NCBI GenBank assembly: GCA_965153355.1
Contig: OZ231126.1
Coordinates: 109,430,001-109,494,000 of the forward strand
Length of the DNA: 64,000 nt
Direction of reading: 5' to 3'
Origin: Flaccisagitta enflata
Taxonomy: Eukaryota > Chaetognatha > Sagittoidea > Aphragmophora
A program made the position numbers and the translations under genes. Below are positions 29,966-41,607 of the stretch, piece by piece (the first letter of the stretch is position 1; the number at the start of each line of letters is the position of its first letter). Below the pieces are notes generated by a model. That model did no database searches and was not told where the DNA came from. It saw nothing but the letters and a program-made list of their open reading frames with translations.

Positions 29966-31344
29966 TATTCCTATTATCTATTCCTTCCAGGTGATTTCCG
30001 GCGGGAGACTCACAGGCCTAAATTGTATCAATAACGCATACTTTTTATCTATTTTCTGGAAAATTCCCCTCAGTCGCCTTTCAGTAATGACTTCCTATGC
30101 ATTGGTAAACACATTACTATGATTTCAGCAAGGAAACTCAACCTAAATAGTATATTTGATATCTATTTTACGCTTTAAAGCATGGTGGACAGTGCCTAAA
30201 TTACATGTAACCTTGTGTAACCAGAGCTTTACAGCCATTTTCCAGTTTGGTAGTCTAGATTAGCTGCTGACCGTAGCCTGAAATCAAATTTGTTACTCAT
30301 TTTGTGCATGATGTGCTTCAAAGAACGCACCTGAAGTAGTAGAGGAAAATACGCCTGTTTTCTATCAAATTTAACAATGTAATTATTGAGGTTGATAACA
30401 GGCTTATGATGAATGAGAACCATAACGAAATGAGGCCTGGGAAAGTCTAAGGTAATGTAGTTTGTGACCATCAAAAAAGAAATACACAGGCATTAACTGT
30501 CTTGGCTCAATGACAAAAAGTTGAATTTTGGACAATTGATATTTTTCAACAATTTAATTGTCCCATCCATGTCTGGAATATGTAGGTGATCGCTGTTTAA
30601 AAGATGCGGTGTATAATGTCCAAAGTTAGTCTCCGCTTTTTGTATGAAAGGCAGCTGAGTAGAAATAAGCTAAAGTTCCCTGCCATTGATACATTTCTCA
30701 TCCCCTAAAAGGGAAAAGTTGAATTTCGGACAATTGGTATTTTTCAACATTTTGGATGCCAAGGCAACGGCAATGCATAGACATAAATTGTTATGGGAGG
30801 ACCATTCTTCATGATGCAATCAGCTAAGAGCATGTAAGAGGGTCTCAACGAACTATTTGAAGTCAAAGAAGCATTTCCATCATTGATATCTAGAAGAAAG
30901 TAACTAGCAATATACCTGAATTGGCAAATATTGTAACTTTTCCCCCCGGCTCTTTCACGGACTTAAAAAAAAAACATGAATTTTGGTCAAAAATGACATG
31001 ATTTTGAGAACCTGCTATTTGTATGTTTCAGATGATTCTGAATCGAACGAGGCTGACTTTTTCATACCAAAAATTTTTACCACTACCCTTGACCCCCAGC
31101 CTCTAGGGGCCCCTAGGGGGGCCCGGGGGCACCATTAAGCTTTGGCAATCGTTGATTCTAATCCCCCTGAACCACAAGATTGCAAATCAGTTGTAGGTTA
31201 CTTCCAATATCGAGTTCTGAAAATTTGTCTTTTTCCCCTCCAAATGTGAGTCTGCCGCTGGAAATCACCTCCCCTTTTCCGCCTCTTCCTCCTCCTCCTC
31301 ATTTTTTGTCCTCTTCTCCTCCTTCTTCTTCTTTTTCTTCTTCT

Positions 31345-31375
<31 letters not shown>

Positions 31376-31399
31376 TGACCTGCCCATTTCACTGTCCCT
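29966..31399. other. Intergenic, one imperfect duplication
   Basis: 'aaagttgaattttggacaat' and about 30 following bases at 30517 recur at 30717. CT-rich (TTC)n lies at 31318-31375. No gene seen. Confidence 0.5.
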
Positions 31400-31991
31400 T
31401 TTTTGGGCAGCGGCCCCGAAGGGGCCGATAAACTATGCTTTCACATATGCACAAATTTCTCCTTCTTCTTCTCCTTCTCCTCCATCGGTACCCCCTCAGC
31501 TTCGCGGCCCAAATTCTGGCTGTGAGGCTTATGTTCCACCTCAGAGATCCAAATTCTAACCTTGAGGCCCAAATTATAGCCTAAAGGCCCAAATTCTAGG
31601 CCAGAGGCCCAAAATCTAGCCCTGAGACCCAAATTCTAGCTGTGAGGCTCATGTTCCACCCCAGAGATCCAAATTCTAACCTTGAGGCCCACATCCCAGC
31701 CTCGTGGCTCAAATCCCAGCCTCGAGGCAAATCCAAACCTCGGAGCCCCAATCTCAGCCTCAAAGCTATGATTCCAGCCTTGAGGCCATAATTCCAGCTT
31801 CGAGGCTCAAATCCAAGCCGTAAGGCTCAACTCCAAGCCTCAAGGCCCCAATTCCAGCCTTGAGGCTCAAATAAAAACAGCATAGGTCATTGGCCTCTTC
31901 AGAGCCGCTGCCCCTCTTTCCACTTCACACCCACATACACTCACATAGGGGCAACGGGTACCGCTGACCATCTAACGCTTTTGCGACTATT
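31400..31991 (+). mobile_element. GGGCAGCGGCCCC-family element, copy B
   Basis: The inverted ends lie at 31405-31438 and 31880-31914. Between them are ~20-bp 'gaggcccaaattctagcct' minisatellite units (31485-31870). The outer tail (31915-31991) ends 'gctgaccatctaacgctttt' then 'gcgactatt'. Non-coding. Confidence 0.75.
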
Positions 31992-32514
31992 AGAAGTGGC
32001 ACTGCTTGCTGATCTAGAATCACCAGGCCTGTGACGGAAATTAATAGGGAAAAAATTTTCCCTCTCGGAAGGTTTACAAAATATGAACGTCTGGTTGACA
32101 GCTCGATGAAGCAGCGCCTTACGCCCTGACAGTACAGGACAGAAACAGCTAAAATAAATCGCTTCTCTCCGTTGCCGTAGCCGCTAGGACGCTAGGACGC
32201 TAGGACGCTAGTAGGACAGAACCAAAAATCTTGCTGCGACTCTATAAGATTTACATAAGTTTATGACATAAGATCAATATTTGAATATGGATCTGTCAGC
32301 TTCCTTCATTGCCCGGTTGTTTTGTTCAATCTTTTTTTTTTTTTCAAAAAAGAAGACAAGCATTTTAACTAATTATAGGAGACTGACAATGCAAAAGAAA
32401 AGAAACATCTATCAATGTAAAATTTTTAAAAGTATTAAAATGAAATTCACAGCAAAAAGAAAAATAGAAAGAATATATCACAGACGAGAGAAAAAAAAAA
32501 GAGGGGGGGGGAAA
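31992..32514. other. Intergenic, nothing recognised
   Basis: It contains a short 'gctaggac' tandem at 32185-32212 and AT-rich sequence. Confidence 0.5.
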
Positions 32515-32660
32515 CTGTTCAATGAGATGCAGAAAGTTCAAAACAAGGCCATCAGAATCTGTCTTCGTCTGCCGAGGTATGTCAGTCTGAAGATACTCCA
32601 TAACAGGTCGCCCAAGGGCAATATGTGGTCAGCGAAACCCGTTGCCCTGCTTTGAGTGAT
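32515..32660 (+). pseudogene. Non-LTR reverse transcriptase C-terminal fragment
   Basis: A short frame reads FNEMQKVQNKAIRICLRLPR then YVSLKILHN. This matches the post-RT segment of Jockey/CR1-type elements, where 'LQ..QNKA.R......' precedes 'LL..L..LP'. There are no RT catalytic motifs nearby, so it is an isolated relic. Confidence 0.5.
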
Positions 32661-32666
32661 TGGGTG

Positions 32667-33633
32667 GTTTCATCACAGATCAGTAAAACTGAAAACCCTC
32701 AAAAAATAGAATTTGCTCTTTTTTGGTGTAAAGGTACCCCTTGGAGAGTTATTCAAGAATCCCAAAGATTTTTGCTCTCGGACCCATATTTTGGGTTTTA
32801 CGGGGGTTTCAAATTTTGGCCCCCTGGGGTACCCCCAAAACTTTAAAAAGCCATATCTCAGCCATTTTTTATGATAAAAGGACAATCTTGATGTCAATCT
32901 TCTTGTATTAACTCAAATAATCTGTTGGGGAAAAAATTTGAACCGAAAATGATCATCTTGGTTTTTTTACCCCTAGGGATAGTACCGCAGGGTACCCCAG
33001 GGTGCCTAGTACGTAGAAATTTTGAAAAAAAAAGTTTGAAAAATATTCTTCTATGTTTGTTGTTTCATATTCAAGAATAAAAAATATGGGACCTCAACTC
33101 CTTAGTGCCCATATAAAGGGCCAAAAATAGGTGGTAGAGCCAATTTTGGAGGATTTTGGCATTTTTGGTCAAAATTGTTAAAAATGGCCTTACCACCTAT
33201 TTTTGGCCCTTTATTTGGGCACTTATTCTTGAATATGAAAGCACAAACATAGAAGAATATTCTTTAACTTTTTTTTTCAAAATTTCTACGTACTAGGTAC
33301 CCCAGGGTACCCCGGGGTACTACCCCTAGGGGTAAAAACCCCCAAAATGATTTTTTTTTGTTCAAATTTTTTTTCCCAACAGATTCTTTGAGTTAATACA
33401 AGAAGATTGACACCAAGATTGTCCTTTTATCATAAAAAATGGCTGAGATATGACTTTTTAAAGTTTTGGGGGTACCCCGGGGGGCCAAAATTTGAAACCC
33501 CTGTAAAACCCAAAATATGGGTCCGAGAGCAAAAATCTTCGGGATTCTTGAATAACTCCTCAAGAGGTACCTTCCCAAAAAGAGCAAATTCTATTTTTTG
33601 AGGGTTTTCGGTTTGATCTGTGTGAAACCACCG
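32667..33633. repeat. ~1-kb foldback (large imperfect palindrome)
   Basis: Two ~480-bp arms mirror each other about 33150. 'tggtttcatcacagatca' (32667) faces 'tgatctgtgtgaaacca' (33614). 'ctcaaaaaatagaatttgctc' and its complement are at 32698 and 33583. 'ggccaaaaataggtgg' and its complement flank the centre. No ORF and no clear target duplication. Confidence 0.8.
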
Positions 33634-34394
33634 ATGTGATGAAAACAAGCCCCGAAGCAGGGACAACGAGGACAAAGTCCTGTAGATAGGCATGCAATAT
33701 GGCGATAATCCCAGGATTCAGGGCACATTGGGGGGCCTTAAGCTGTCTTAACTTTCGGTTTTGACGCCAATTTCACCTTGTTATATCGAAAATCATAAAG
33801 CGCCTGTGCCTGTGTCATCATCTATAAAGAAATCACTAGCAAAAGTTGTTCTTCTGCCTTCTTCTTGCTCTCTGTTTTAGTGGCCCTCTAGGAGCACAAA
33901 GCAGAAAACGCAAAAACAAATGAACATGGCAGCGGCAGCGTCAGGAGCAGCGGCAGAGGATTCAAAAACAAGCTGCGGTCTCTTGATCGTTGAGGAATTT
34001 ATGATGATAGTACACATTCAAAACTCAAAGGCGCAGTATGTTTTACTTTGAACCAAGCATTGTCCACTTACACACAGCAAGTTAAGACAGCCCCTCATTC
34101 ACTTATCCGAATCTTTCACTGGTGCTATGCGTTTTTAGCTTAAAATTTCCTGCCTACTGTAGATCACAGGGGGACTATTTGGACGTTGAATACACGACGA
34201 TGTGATGTGCGAACTCTCTGGCGGCCAATCAGGAGACGTCTTCTGTGGATTTGACCAATCACGAACTTTCACTCGGAGGACCTCGTCTTGGGGGTGGGGG
34301 GGTTGGGGGAGTGATGTTGAGAGCGAGCCACTCAATCTTGGTTGTTCTTTTTTCTTTTTTCTTTTTTTGTATGCTCGTGTTCAACCGACCGTAG
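33634..34394. other. Intergenic, nothing recognised
   Basis: Mixed unique sequence with G-rich and T-rich tracts at 34270-34370. No gene seen. Confidence 0.5.
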
Positions 34395-34805
34395 ATGGAG
34401 CCACCCTTTTTTTTGTACTACCGTATTATGCGCGTGAGTTTGAATATTTTTTTGCGGGTGAGGACGTTACGGTTGTGTCCCCATTCCGTCAAGACTCGCG
34501 CCCACTCCGTCGTGAATGCCAACTTCGTTTTGAGGAAAGCGCTAGAATATAAATTTCGTAAGTATGAAGACAAACTTCCGCTTGGTGTCGGCCTAATTCC
34601 ACTCCCTGTTACCACCTTTGGTCTCTGGGAGGAAAACGCCGCCGCTAATCTCTTAGAAATTGTCAATGTCCAGTCGAGCAACTTACATGGTGACAAAAAG
34701 AACAATAAGCGACATTTCTTTGAGCGTCTTTCTGTTACCTTACAACGTGAAAATGGTTCTATGATAGGTGGAACAACATCCCTCACTATACCCAAACTAA
34801 AATAA
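34395..34805 (+). pseudogene. Probable retroelement C-terminal fragment
   Basis: The frame encodes RKALEYKFRKYEDKLPLGVG, then LIPLPVTTFGLWEENAAANL, and ends FFERLSVTLQRENGSMI. The 'P.....FG.W...A...L' and 'RLSV.LQR.N' pattern recalls the end of reverse-transcriptase polyproteins of invertebrate non-LTR elements. The rest of the polyprotein is absent and the frame ends naturally at TAA. The family match is from memory and uncertain. Confidence 0.4.
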
Positions 34806-35438
34806 ATGGAAGAGGGCCTTGTAAAACATTCCCTCTCACTCTAACCCAAAAGAAAACTCCTCACCAAAATAGGTAAGGGCTAATGTCTGCTACCTTTGTT
34901 ACCAAAATTTAACAAATCACCCGAGGGTAACATTGTTAAGAAACCATACCCTTAGAGGATAGAATCAAGGTCAAGCTTACTGCGACTGCCGGACATTCCA
35001 ATCCAAGGTACTGAGTAGTATGAAGAGATAGGAAAAGGTACCAATGAAAACAGTTGACCCCGTGACCTAATTAGGTCATTAACTAATTAGTTAATGACCT
35101 AATTAATGACCCTGTTAATTGTTCTTAACGACTCTGCTAATTGCCCTTAATGATTTCACTAATTACCTATGACCTATTTACTGTGACCTTATTCCTGTGA
35201 CCTGTGTGACCTGATTGCATAATGTTGGTTAATGGTTGGCTTATTGTTGGCTTATTGTTGGCTTATTGTTGGCTGATTGTTAGCAGTGAAGGAATGCCCA
35301 GGCAATGCAATGGTACATTCCAATGCCTGGGTATTCCCATTGCGTTTTGGTAGAGGGAAGAGGCTGAGGTGATGAGGAGGAGAGGGGAGGAAGAGGAGGT
35401 GAATGTTGATGGAGAGGGTGAGATGGAGGAGGGTGAGA
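34806..35438. other. Non-coding stretch left of the Polinton genes
   Basis: A perfect short palindrome 'attaggtcattaactaatta' and its continuation lies at 35063-35100. 'gtgaccta' and 'taattgcccttaatg' units, then four 'ttggcttattg' units (35233-35275) follow. It may include the Polinton's left end, but no terminal repeat was recognised. Confidence 0.45.
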
Positions 35439-36131
35439 ATGACAGATGAAGAGCAAATTTTTGAGAGCTATAAAGAAGATAGTTCATGTTGTGAAAGTTT
35501 ATTCATCAACAAGATGGGTAATACCACGTTATTGTTATCAGATAAATTAAAATCAGAGTTGAAGCCATCTCCTGAAAAAGCAGTTGAGAGCATTCATTTG
35601 GTGAAGAAAACCTCAGATGGGAATGTTAATATTGGAGTGTTTGCTTTGGAGGATTGGTACAAAGTGATGCAACAGATGTCAGAGTTATTGGAGGCCATTC
35701 AAAAGTATAAAAATGAAGGAGATGTGGATTTTTGGATAGAAGATGATCCTGAAATGGATATGGAAAATGTGTTGGATACAACGGCTGAGAAATGGAAAGA
35801 AGTGCTTCTTAGGTTTCAGCGTTTTCCTATGAGACGTTCTGCTTTGAAACCCATTCTATTCAAATCTTTTGATGTTACACATGTCCGCTTAGCACTCCGT
35901 TCTTTGAAAGAAAGCAAGCAGATTATTCCAAGCATATATGGAGGCATCAATTTGTCTGTTGAATAACTACAGCTTTTGAAAAAGTTTGAGGACAAGGTGG
36001 CTTCCATGATTTCTTTGTTAATTCAAGAGAAAGAAAGAGAAGACATAAGAAAGCAAGAAAGAAAGCGACGTTTTTGGACATTTTCATCTACTACCTTTTT
36101 ATCAATTAAGAGCCCTGAGGAAAATGGATGA
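35439..36131 (+). pseudogene. Polinton hypothetical protein, interrupted by TAA
   Basis: From ATG 35439 the frame reads MTDEEQIFESYKEDSSCCES and runs to TAA at 35964-35966. The same frame then stays open to 36131 (LLKKFEDKVASMISLLIQEK..., a charged helical tail). It is acidic in the middle (DVDFWIEDDPEMDMENVLD) and basic at the end. I do not recognise a domain. Its place directly before the ATPase fits a conserved but unnamed Polinton ORF. The in-frame stop makes it a likely pseudogene. Confidence 0.55.
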
Positions 36132-36185
36132 AGGACCAGATCAAAATGATTTAAATGGCATTCGTCACAGAAGTAACTTTATCAA

Positions 36186-36332
36186 TATGCAGAGACCATA
36201 GTTCAGAAATTTGACATCATAGAGGCACATTGGAAGCATATTGAAAAACGACAAGTTTTGTACATAGGATTGGCAAGCACTCTTGGTTTTGCATTTGGCC
36301 TTTACATCAAAGGAAATGTCTGTCAGTTATGA
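36186..36332 (+). CDS. Small membrane-protein ORF overlapping the ATPase start
   Basis: The frame reads YAETIVQKFDIIEAHWKHIE, then KRQVLYIGLASTLGFAFGLY, and stops at 36330-36332. It has one predicted membrane span (VLYIGLASTLGFAFGLYI). No ATG is obvious and the 5' part may be lost. The stop overlaps the ATPase start (ATG 36316) by 17 bases in another frame, as in compact viral gene layouts. Function unknown. Confidence 0.4.
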   Translation, partial: YAETIVQKFDIIEAHWKHIEKRQVLYIGLASTLGFAFGLYIKGNVCQL

Positions 36333-36966
36333 CACCCATTTTCTTGGGCCGTTTACAATGCAAATTGTTGGAGGAACGTCCAGTGGCAAAAGTTTCTTTA
36401 CAAGACGGCTTTTGGAGAACGCAAATATTATGATTCATCCTCCTCCAGATCGTCTGCTGTACTGCTACGGCGAATGGCAGCCAATGTTTCAAGAAATGAA
36501 AGGAGTGGAGTTTGTTCATGGCTAAACAGAGGAATTGGTGAAGCGAGAAAATTTGAAAGGACATACATGCCTTGTGATAGATGATCTGAGTGATGAAGGG
36601 GATGAAAAGTTGATTGGAGCCCTTTTCACAAAAATTTTGCATCATCGAAATGTGTCGGTAATCTTCTTACTAAACAATTTGTATTACCGTGGATTAAAGA
36701 ATATGCGCGATATCTCCCTTAATACACATTACCTATTAATCTTCAAGTCTCCGCATGACCAAAGTAGCATTGCAACAATCGCTTGTCAACTTCTCGGCCA
36801 AGACTATAAATTGATGCTCGATGCTTACCAAGATGCAACATCTGGAACATTTGGCTACCTCTTAGTGGATTCCAAAGCTAGCACTCCTGAAGCGATCCGT
36901 TTTCGAACAAAAATATTCCCTGGAGAAAGAACTGTTTGCTACGTTCAAAAAAATAGCAAAAAATAA
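36316..36966 (+). pseudogene. Polinton packaging ATPase (A32/FtsK-like), one in-frame stop
   Basis: This family powers genome packaging into virus capsids. From ATG 36316 the frame encodes FLGPFTMQIVGGTSSGKSFF, with the Walker A GGTSSGKS at residues 19-26. After a TAA (36523-36525) the same frame continues with CLVIDDLSDE (Walker B) and HHRNVSVIFLLNNLYYRGL, followed by SLNTHYLLIFKSPHDQSS, blocks diagnostic of Polinton and adintovirus ATPases. Total length is about 216 codons, normal for the family. The single nonsense codon lies between Walker A and Walker B and would remove the second half, so the gene is most likely inactive. Confidence 0.85.
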
Positions 36967-37000
36967 AACTTCGCCCCATAAGCGAAAAAGCAGTGTTTGC

Positions 37001-37318
37001 GATTCATTCACATTTCTCTCCTACCTGCAGTCTATATCACCGCGCCGTCAGAAGTCGCTTATAAAAGGTGCAGATCGACCAAATTTCCAGGCATTCAGCG
37101 AACTCTGTTTGAATTTGATTAAAAAGAACATCAAACTCTCTGCGCAACAAATTGATAAATTAAGACCATATGAGGAGGAAATTTATCAACTCTCTCTGAG
37201 AAAACACAGAGTGGAAAAACGTAAGAAGCTCATTCAAAGTGGGGGTTTATTGTCCGCCCTACTCAGCGCTGTGTTACCTGCATTGATTTCTTCAGTGGTT
37301 GCCGCTACCAGCAAATAA
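37001..37318 (+). CDS. Polinton small protein with C-terminal hydrophobic segment
   Basis: The clear part reads LSAQQIDKLRPYEEEIYQLS, then KHRVEKRKKLIQSGGLLSAL, and ends LLSAVLPALISSVVAATSK at 37318. Upstream, the frame stays open (SPRRQKSLIKGADRPNF) without an ATG, so the start is lost or non-canonical. A basic stretch followed by a glycine-led hydrophobic tail is typical of small Polinton/adintovirus proteins that may act like adenoviral pVI or pX. That role is inference. It sits 3 bp before the next gene. Confidence 0.5.
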   Translation, partial: DSFTFLSYLQSISPRRQKSLIKGADRPNFQAFSELCLNLIKKNIKLSAQQIDKLRPYEEEIYQLSLRKHRVEKRKKLIQSGGLLSALLSAVLPALISSVVAATSK

Positions 37319-37320
37319 TA

Positions 37321-37734
37321 ATGGAAAAGATGTACTTGATTCCAAACGAGGAGTATCATTCTTTGAAGGATGGAAAAGGATTGGATGAACCAAATGATGT
37401 CAAGTTGGCCAAATTCCAGGATGCCTACATAAGAAATAGAGATGGAAAAGATATCAAAGAGAGCAGAGATTGGGAGCAACTTTCATCATGTCTCAAACCT
37501 ATTTTATCAAGTCATCAAGCAGATCTTCAGGAATTGTTGAAGCAGTTTCCAAGCACTCACCAAGATCAGGCGCAGTTTGTTTTAAGCTTTTTGTCCCGAT
37601 TGCCCAAAGTGACGTTATCATCAAATCATTTGATGATTGATGGGCAAGCTGCAAAAGATTCCCTTGTTGAGATTGTGATGGACATTATGAGGAATGATAT
37701 CAAGGAAGCTAAAAGTCTTTTATTTGCTTAATAA
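37321..37734 (+). CDS. Polinton conserved hypothetical protein (136 aa)
   Basis: ATG 37321 opens MEKMYLIPNEEYHSLKDGKG, a helical central part (LKPILSSHQADLQELLKQFP), and LSSNHLMIDGQAAKDSLVEI near the end. Stop TAA is followed at once by AATAAAGG, a possible poly(A) signal overlapping the stop. The 'MYLIP..EY' start resembles unnamed ORFs beside capsid genes in Polintons. No enzymatic motif is visible. It is intact. The CR1-like element begins about 20 bp downstream. Confidence 0.55.
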
Positions 37735-37924
37735 AGGTTTAGATTTCCTCGCTCCGGATGTCGGGCCAATGGCCGTGCTACGCTAAGGAAAAATAAAAAC
37801 ACTAACTCGCTGGTGTCGGTGTCGACTCAGCATCGTGCGCGAGGCTTTCGAGACCTTTTACGGCGAAGGAATTTTGCTTCATTCTGGCTAACTGTGGGCG
37901 TTTTCACGCGATATCTGTGTCGAG

Positions 37925-40803
37925 ATGGCTGCCTTTCTCGTCCTTTTTCTCGTCTTCTCCCTCTTCGATCCGCGTCATGTTTCGATTCTCTCTGGATCCA
38001 ACTCTCCGTTTCGTCGCGTAAATATACAGCATGTTCAACAACAGCAACAACAGCAACAACATCAACGGAATCAACAACATCATCTACAGCTCCTTCTCTC
38101 CGGCAATATTCATCTTCACCCTGGTCCAGCATCGAATCAAAAAAACAGCAACAGCAGCAACATCATCATCAACAACAGCAACAGCGCTAGCAACAACAAC
38201 ATCAACAGAAAGACGCGTAACATGGCCCATCCGTGCATTGCGTGCTCAAAGGGTGTACCTAGAGCAAGCAAGGCCGTTTCTTGCGATCTCTGTAGCAAAT
38301 GGACGCATATTAGGTGCACGATCTCCGTCTCTCTAACGAAATACAACGAGGCCGTGAATTCTGGCGGAGAAATTGCATTTATATGCGACTCTTGCAGTCT
38401 CTCGTCGCTTCCTTTTGCGCATGTTGATGACGGCGACGCATTTCGTGTTGACGCCCATGGTATTCCGGCTGCTTCTTCCTCTTCTTCTTCTTCTTCCTCT
38501 GCTTCTTCAACGGCGTCGTCATTTCTTTCGTGTTCGTTACCTCGCATTCTATCCTCTAAAGGCTTACATCTTCTTCATTCAAACGTTCGCTCGCTTCTTC
38601 CCAAACTTCCGGAAATTCGGTTACTCCTGTCACGCACCAAGGCCGCCGTCTTTGCAGTCTCGGAGACGTGGCTAGATTCCACGGTAAATGATGGAGAAGT
38701 GGGGGTTCCAGCCTTCAACGTTGTCCGGCAGGACCGGAACCGAAATGGCGGTGGCGTAGCAATCTACGTTCGTGATGACATTGCCTTTAATCGCCATCCC
38801 GATCTGGCCGTTGACGACTTGGAGGCGATTTGAATCGAGCTGCTGCTTCCTAGGACTAAAGGTATTCTAGTCTGCTCTGTTTACCGACCTCCAAATGACA
38901 GCAGCTTTCTAACCAAATTGGAACTCTCATTATCTAAAATTGAACCTGGAACTGAATTTTATGTCCTTGGAGATATGAATATTGATGTTTACATGAGTCG
39001 TTCTCCAATGCTGGAAAGATATAAGGAAATTCTGAGTTTTTTTGGTTGTGAGCAGTTGATCTCTGAACCAACTAGGGTGACCCCAACATCTTCGTCTTTG
39101 ATAGATCATATATTTACCAATGTTTTGGATTTGATACAGGACAGTGGGGTCATACTAAACGGATTCAGTGATCATCTTATCACTTATTGTTCAAGGCGTT
39201 GTGTAAAGGAGATTTTTTCGAGTTCTAATGTGAAATTTATTCGTTCCTTCAAGAATTATTTGAAGATTTCTTTCCTCAATGAGCTTAGAAAAGTTGATTG
39301 GTCTCCCATTTTGTCTTCTGATGATGTAAACTATTGTCTTACGGAATTTAATCGCCTTTTTCGGATGGTTATTGATACTGTTGCTCCCTTGAGGGAAGTA
39401 CGAGTCAGAAGTAGAAATAGCCCTTGGATAAATTCTCACATATTGGCATCTATCAAAAAGCGAAATGAAATTTTCTCTCGTTTTAAAAAGAATCGTTCTA
39501 ATACGGATTTGTACTCGGAATATTGTCGTATTAGAAATATGGTACAGAGATATATCAAACTGGCCAAGGAATCATATTTTAAGGGACAGATTGATAAAAA
39601 CAGGGGGGATTCTGATAGATTATGGCGTCATTTGAAATCTCTCGGCTTCAGCAAGAAAGTAGCTAATAAGTCTTCTATTGTCCTTGAAGAAAATGGCGTG
39701 AAAAAGTTTGATTCTTTGAGTGTTGGTCGAATATTTAATCATTTTTACACTTCTGTGGCTGCAGATCTCGTTGCTATACTACCTAGTCCTTCTGGTGTCT
39801 ATCAGACAACAAGTGATATTTTTAAGAGGTTTTACGCACGAAAGATTGGCTTACGCTCTGGTTTTACTTTGTCTCCCGTCTCTAGTCATTTTGTACAGAC
39901 TCAGCTTCAATCTCTGAATACTAAAAAGGCTGTTGGTCTTGATGGTATCCCATCTATGTTTCTGCGCGATGGCATGGATTGCATTGTCTCCCCGGTAAAA
40001 CATATAATTAATATTTCGATAATTACGGAGACAGTGCCGACTGCCTTCAAGGAAGCAAAGGTTATTCACTTATACAAAAAAGGTTCCTCTTTAGATCCAG
40101 GCAACTATCGGCCTGTCAGCATCTTAAATGTCCTTTCAAAACTTCTTGAACGTGCGGCTCACTCACAATTAAGTAATTATCTAGAAAAGCGTGGCCTTCT
40201 TTTTGAAAATCAGTCGGGGTTTCGCGGTGGTTTTTCCACGGATTCTTGTTTAATTGAACTTACGGATTATGTGAAGGAAGAAATTGGTAAAGGTAACATG
40301 GTTGGCATGGTTCTTATTGACTTACAAAAGGCTTTTGATACAGTCGACCATGATATCTTGATTGACAAGCTAGGATGTGCTGGTGTCTCTTCTTTACCAT
40401 GGTTTAGATCCTATTTGACTGATCGTAGACAATGCGTTGACATCAAAGGTACACAATCAGATTTTTTACCGGTTTCATGTGGTGTGCCCCAAGGGAGTAT
40501 ACTTGGTCCCTTACTTTTTCTTGTTTACATAAACGACATGAACATAAGTTTATCATGTAGATTGTCACTTTATGCCGATGATTCAGCTCTCATTTTTTCC
40601 TATCACGATTCAAAAGTAATTGCTGGTCGCTTGAGTAATGAGCTCTCTATGTGTAAGCGCTGGCTTGTGGACAACAGGCTGTCCCTTCACGTGGGCAAGA
40701 CTGAATCTTTGCTCTTTGGTTCAAAGAGAAAATTGAGAGGGGCGGAGAATTTTCGGGTTTTTTGTGACGGTACGCCTGTTGAGCGCATGCAAAGTATCCT
40801 GGA
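37925..40803 (+). pseudogene. CR1-like polyprotein: PHD finger, EEP endonuclease, reverse transcriptase
   Basis: ATG 37925 starts a hydrophobic leader and a Q/H-rich stretch, then LLLSGNIHLHPGP (a 2A-like sequence, 38090-38127). A PHD finger follows with CIACSKG..CDLCSKWTHIRC..CDSC (38230-38395). The EEP endonuclease has LHSNVRSLLPKL, SETWLDS, GGGVAIYV, LGDMNIDV and SDHLITY. The frame is broken by TGA at 38831-38833 but reopens in the same frame. The RT domain has VLIDLQKAFDTVDHDIL, SCGVPQGSILGPLLFL and the catalytic YADD (40571-40582). The frame is lost by an indel near 40793. This domain order is typical of Jockey/CR1-group elements. Confidence 0.85.
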
Positions 40804-40806
40804 GTT

Positions 40807-41380
40807 ATGTTAGATGGCAACTTAAATGATTCTGCACATGCTAGTAAGCTTATGCAAGTTTGTGCTGGCAGACTTGCTTTTTTATATTGCAACTCGTCTC
40901 TTCTCGAGGCCAAATGTCGTCAGATTCTCTGCACTTCACTAATTCAACTGTACATAGACTACTGTTGTAGCTTGTGGTTTAGCTCCCTTTCTGTCGCGCT
41001 TAGGGAAAGATTGAATGTATTACAAAGGAAGATGGTGAGATTTATTCATGGCATGGATTACAGAGGGCATGTAGATTTAAAGAATTTGCGTGAGCTAAAT
41101 TGGCTTAGCATTCCGGATCGGGTCCAGTATTTTAAGCTATTGCATCTCTTTTGCATTTGTAACAAAACGGCTCCAAAGTACCTTCTTACAAATTTCGCTT
41201 CAATTTCGGATGTCCACGATCACGGAACTCGAGGTAGCCGGTACAACTTCCATATCTCTAAAGAGATGGCTCTTTCTCCTAAAGCAATGGAATCTTTTAC
41301 CTAATGATATCAAGTCTATCAATGTGTTTCGAGTTTTTAAGCGAAAACTGAAGGAGCATTTATCTTTGCACTATGATTGA
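40807..41380 (+). pseudogene. CR1-like polyprotein, C-terminal part after frameshift
   Basis: The frame reads MLDGNLNDSAHASKLMQVCA, LLEAKCRQILCTSLIQLYID and LQRKMVRFIHGMDYRGHVDL, the post-RT thumb/connection region. A second frameshift near 41280 moves the end to another frame (LLPNDIKSINVFRVFKRKL...), stopping at 41380. Both shifts are small indels, so this is decay and not a separate gene. Confidence 0.8.
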
Positions 41381-41607
41381 TCTTTTTCAGTAACTAAACC
41401 GGATGTCTTACTGAACTTACGATTTATGATTTACGATTTACGGATTACGAATTAGTTTTACGATTTTTACGATCTCTTGTTTTTTTTTTTATCTTACTGT
41501 TATGAGGACTCTGTTGGAAAAAAGTCACTTAGACTTTCACAGACTATCCTCCGAATCAAACCTTTTACATGTGTTTATACACTGTAACTTTTGTTTGCTT
41601 CGAAATT

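Noticed and set aside
31198-31392. Arginine-rich minus-strand frame (RRRRGRRRRR)
   Set aside because: It comes from the (TTC)n/CTCC-rich tract at 31285-31375. No gene features around it.
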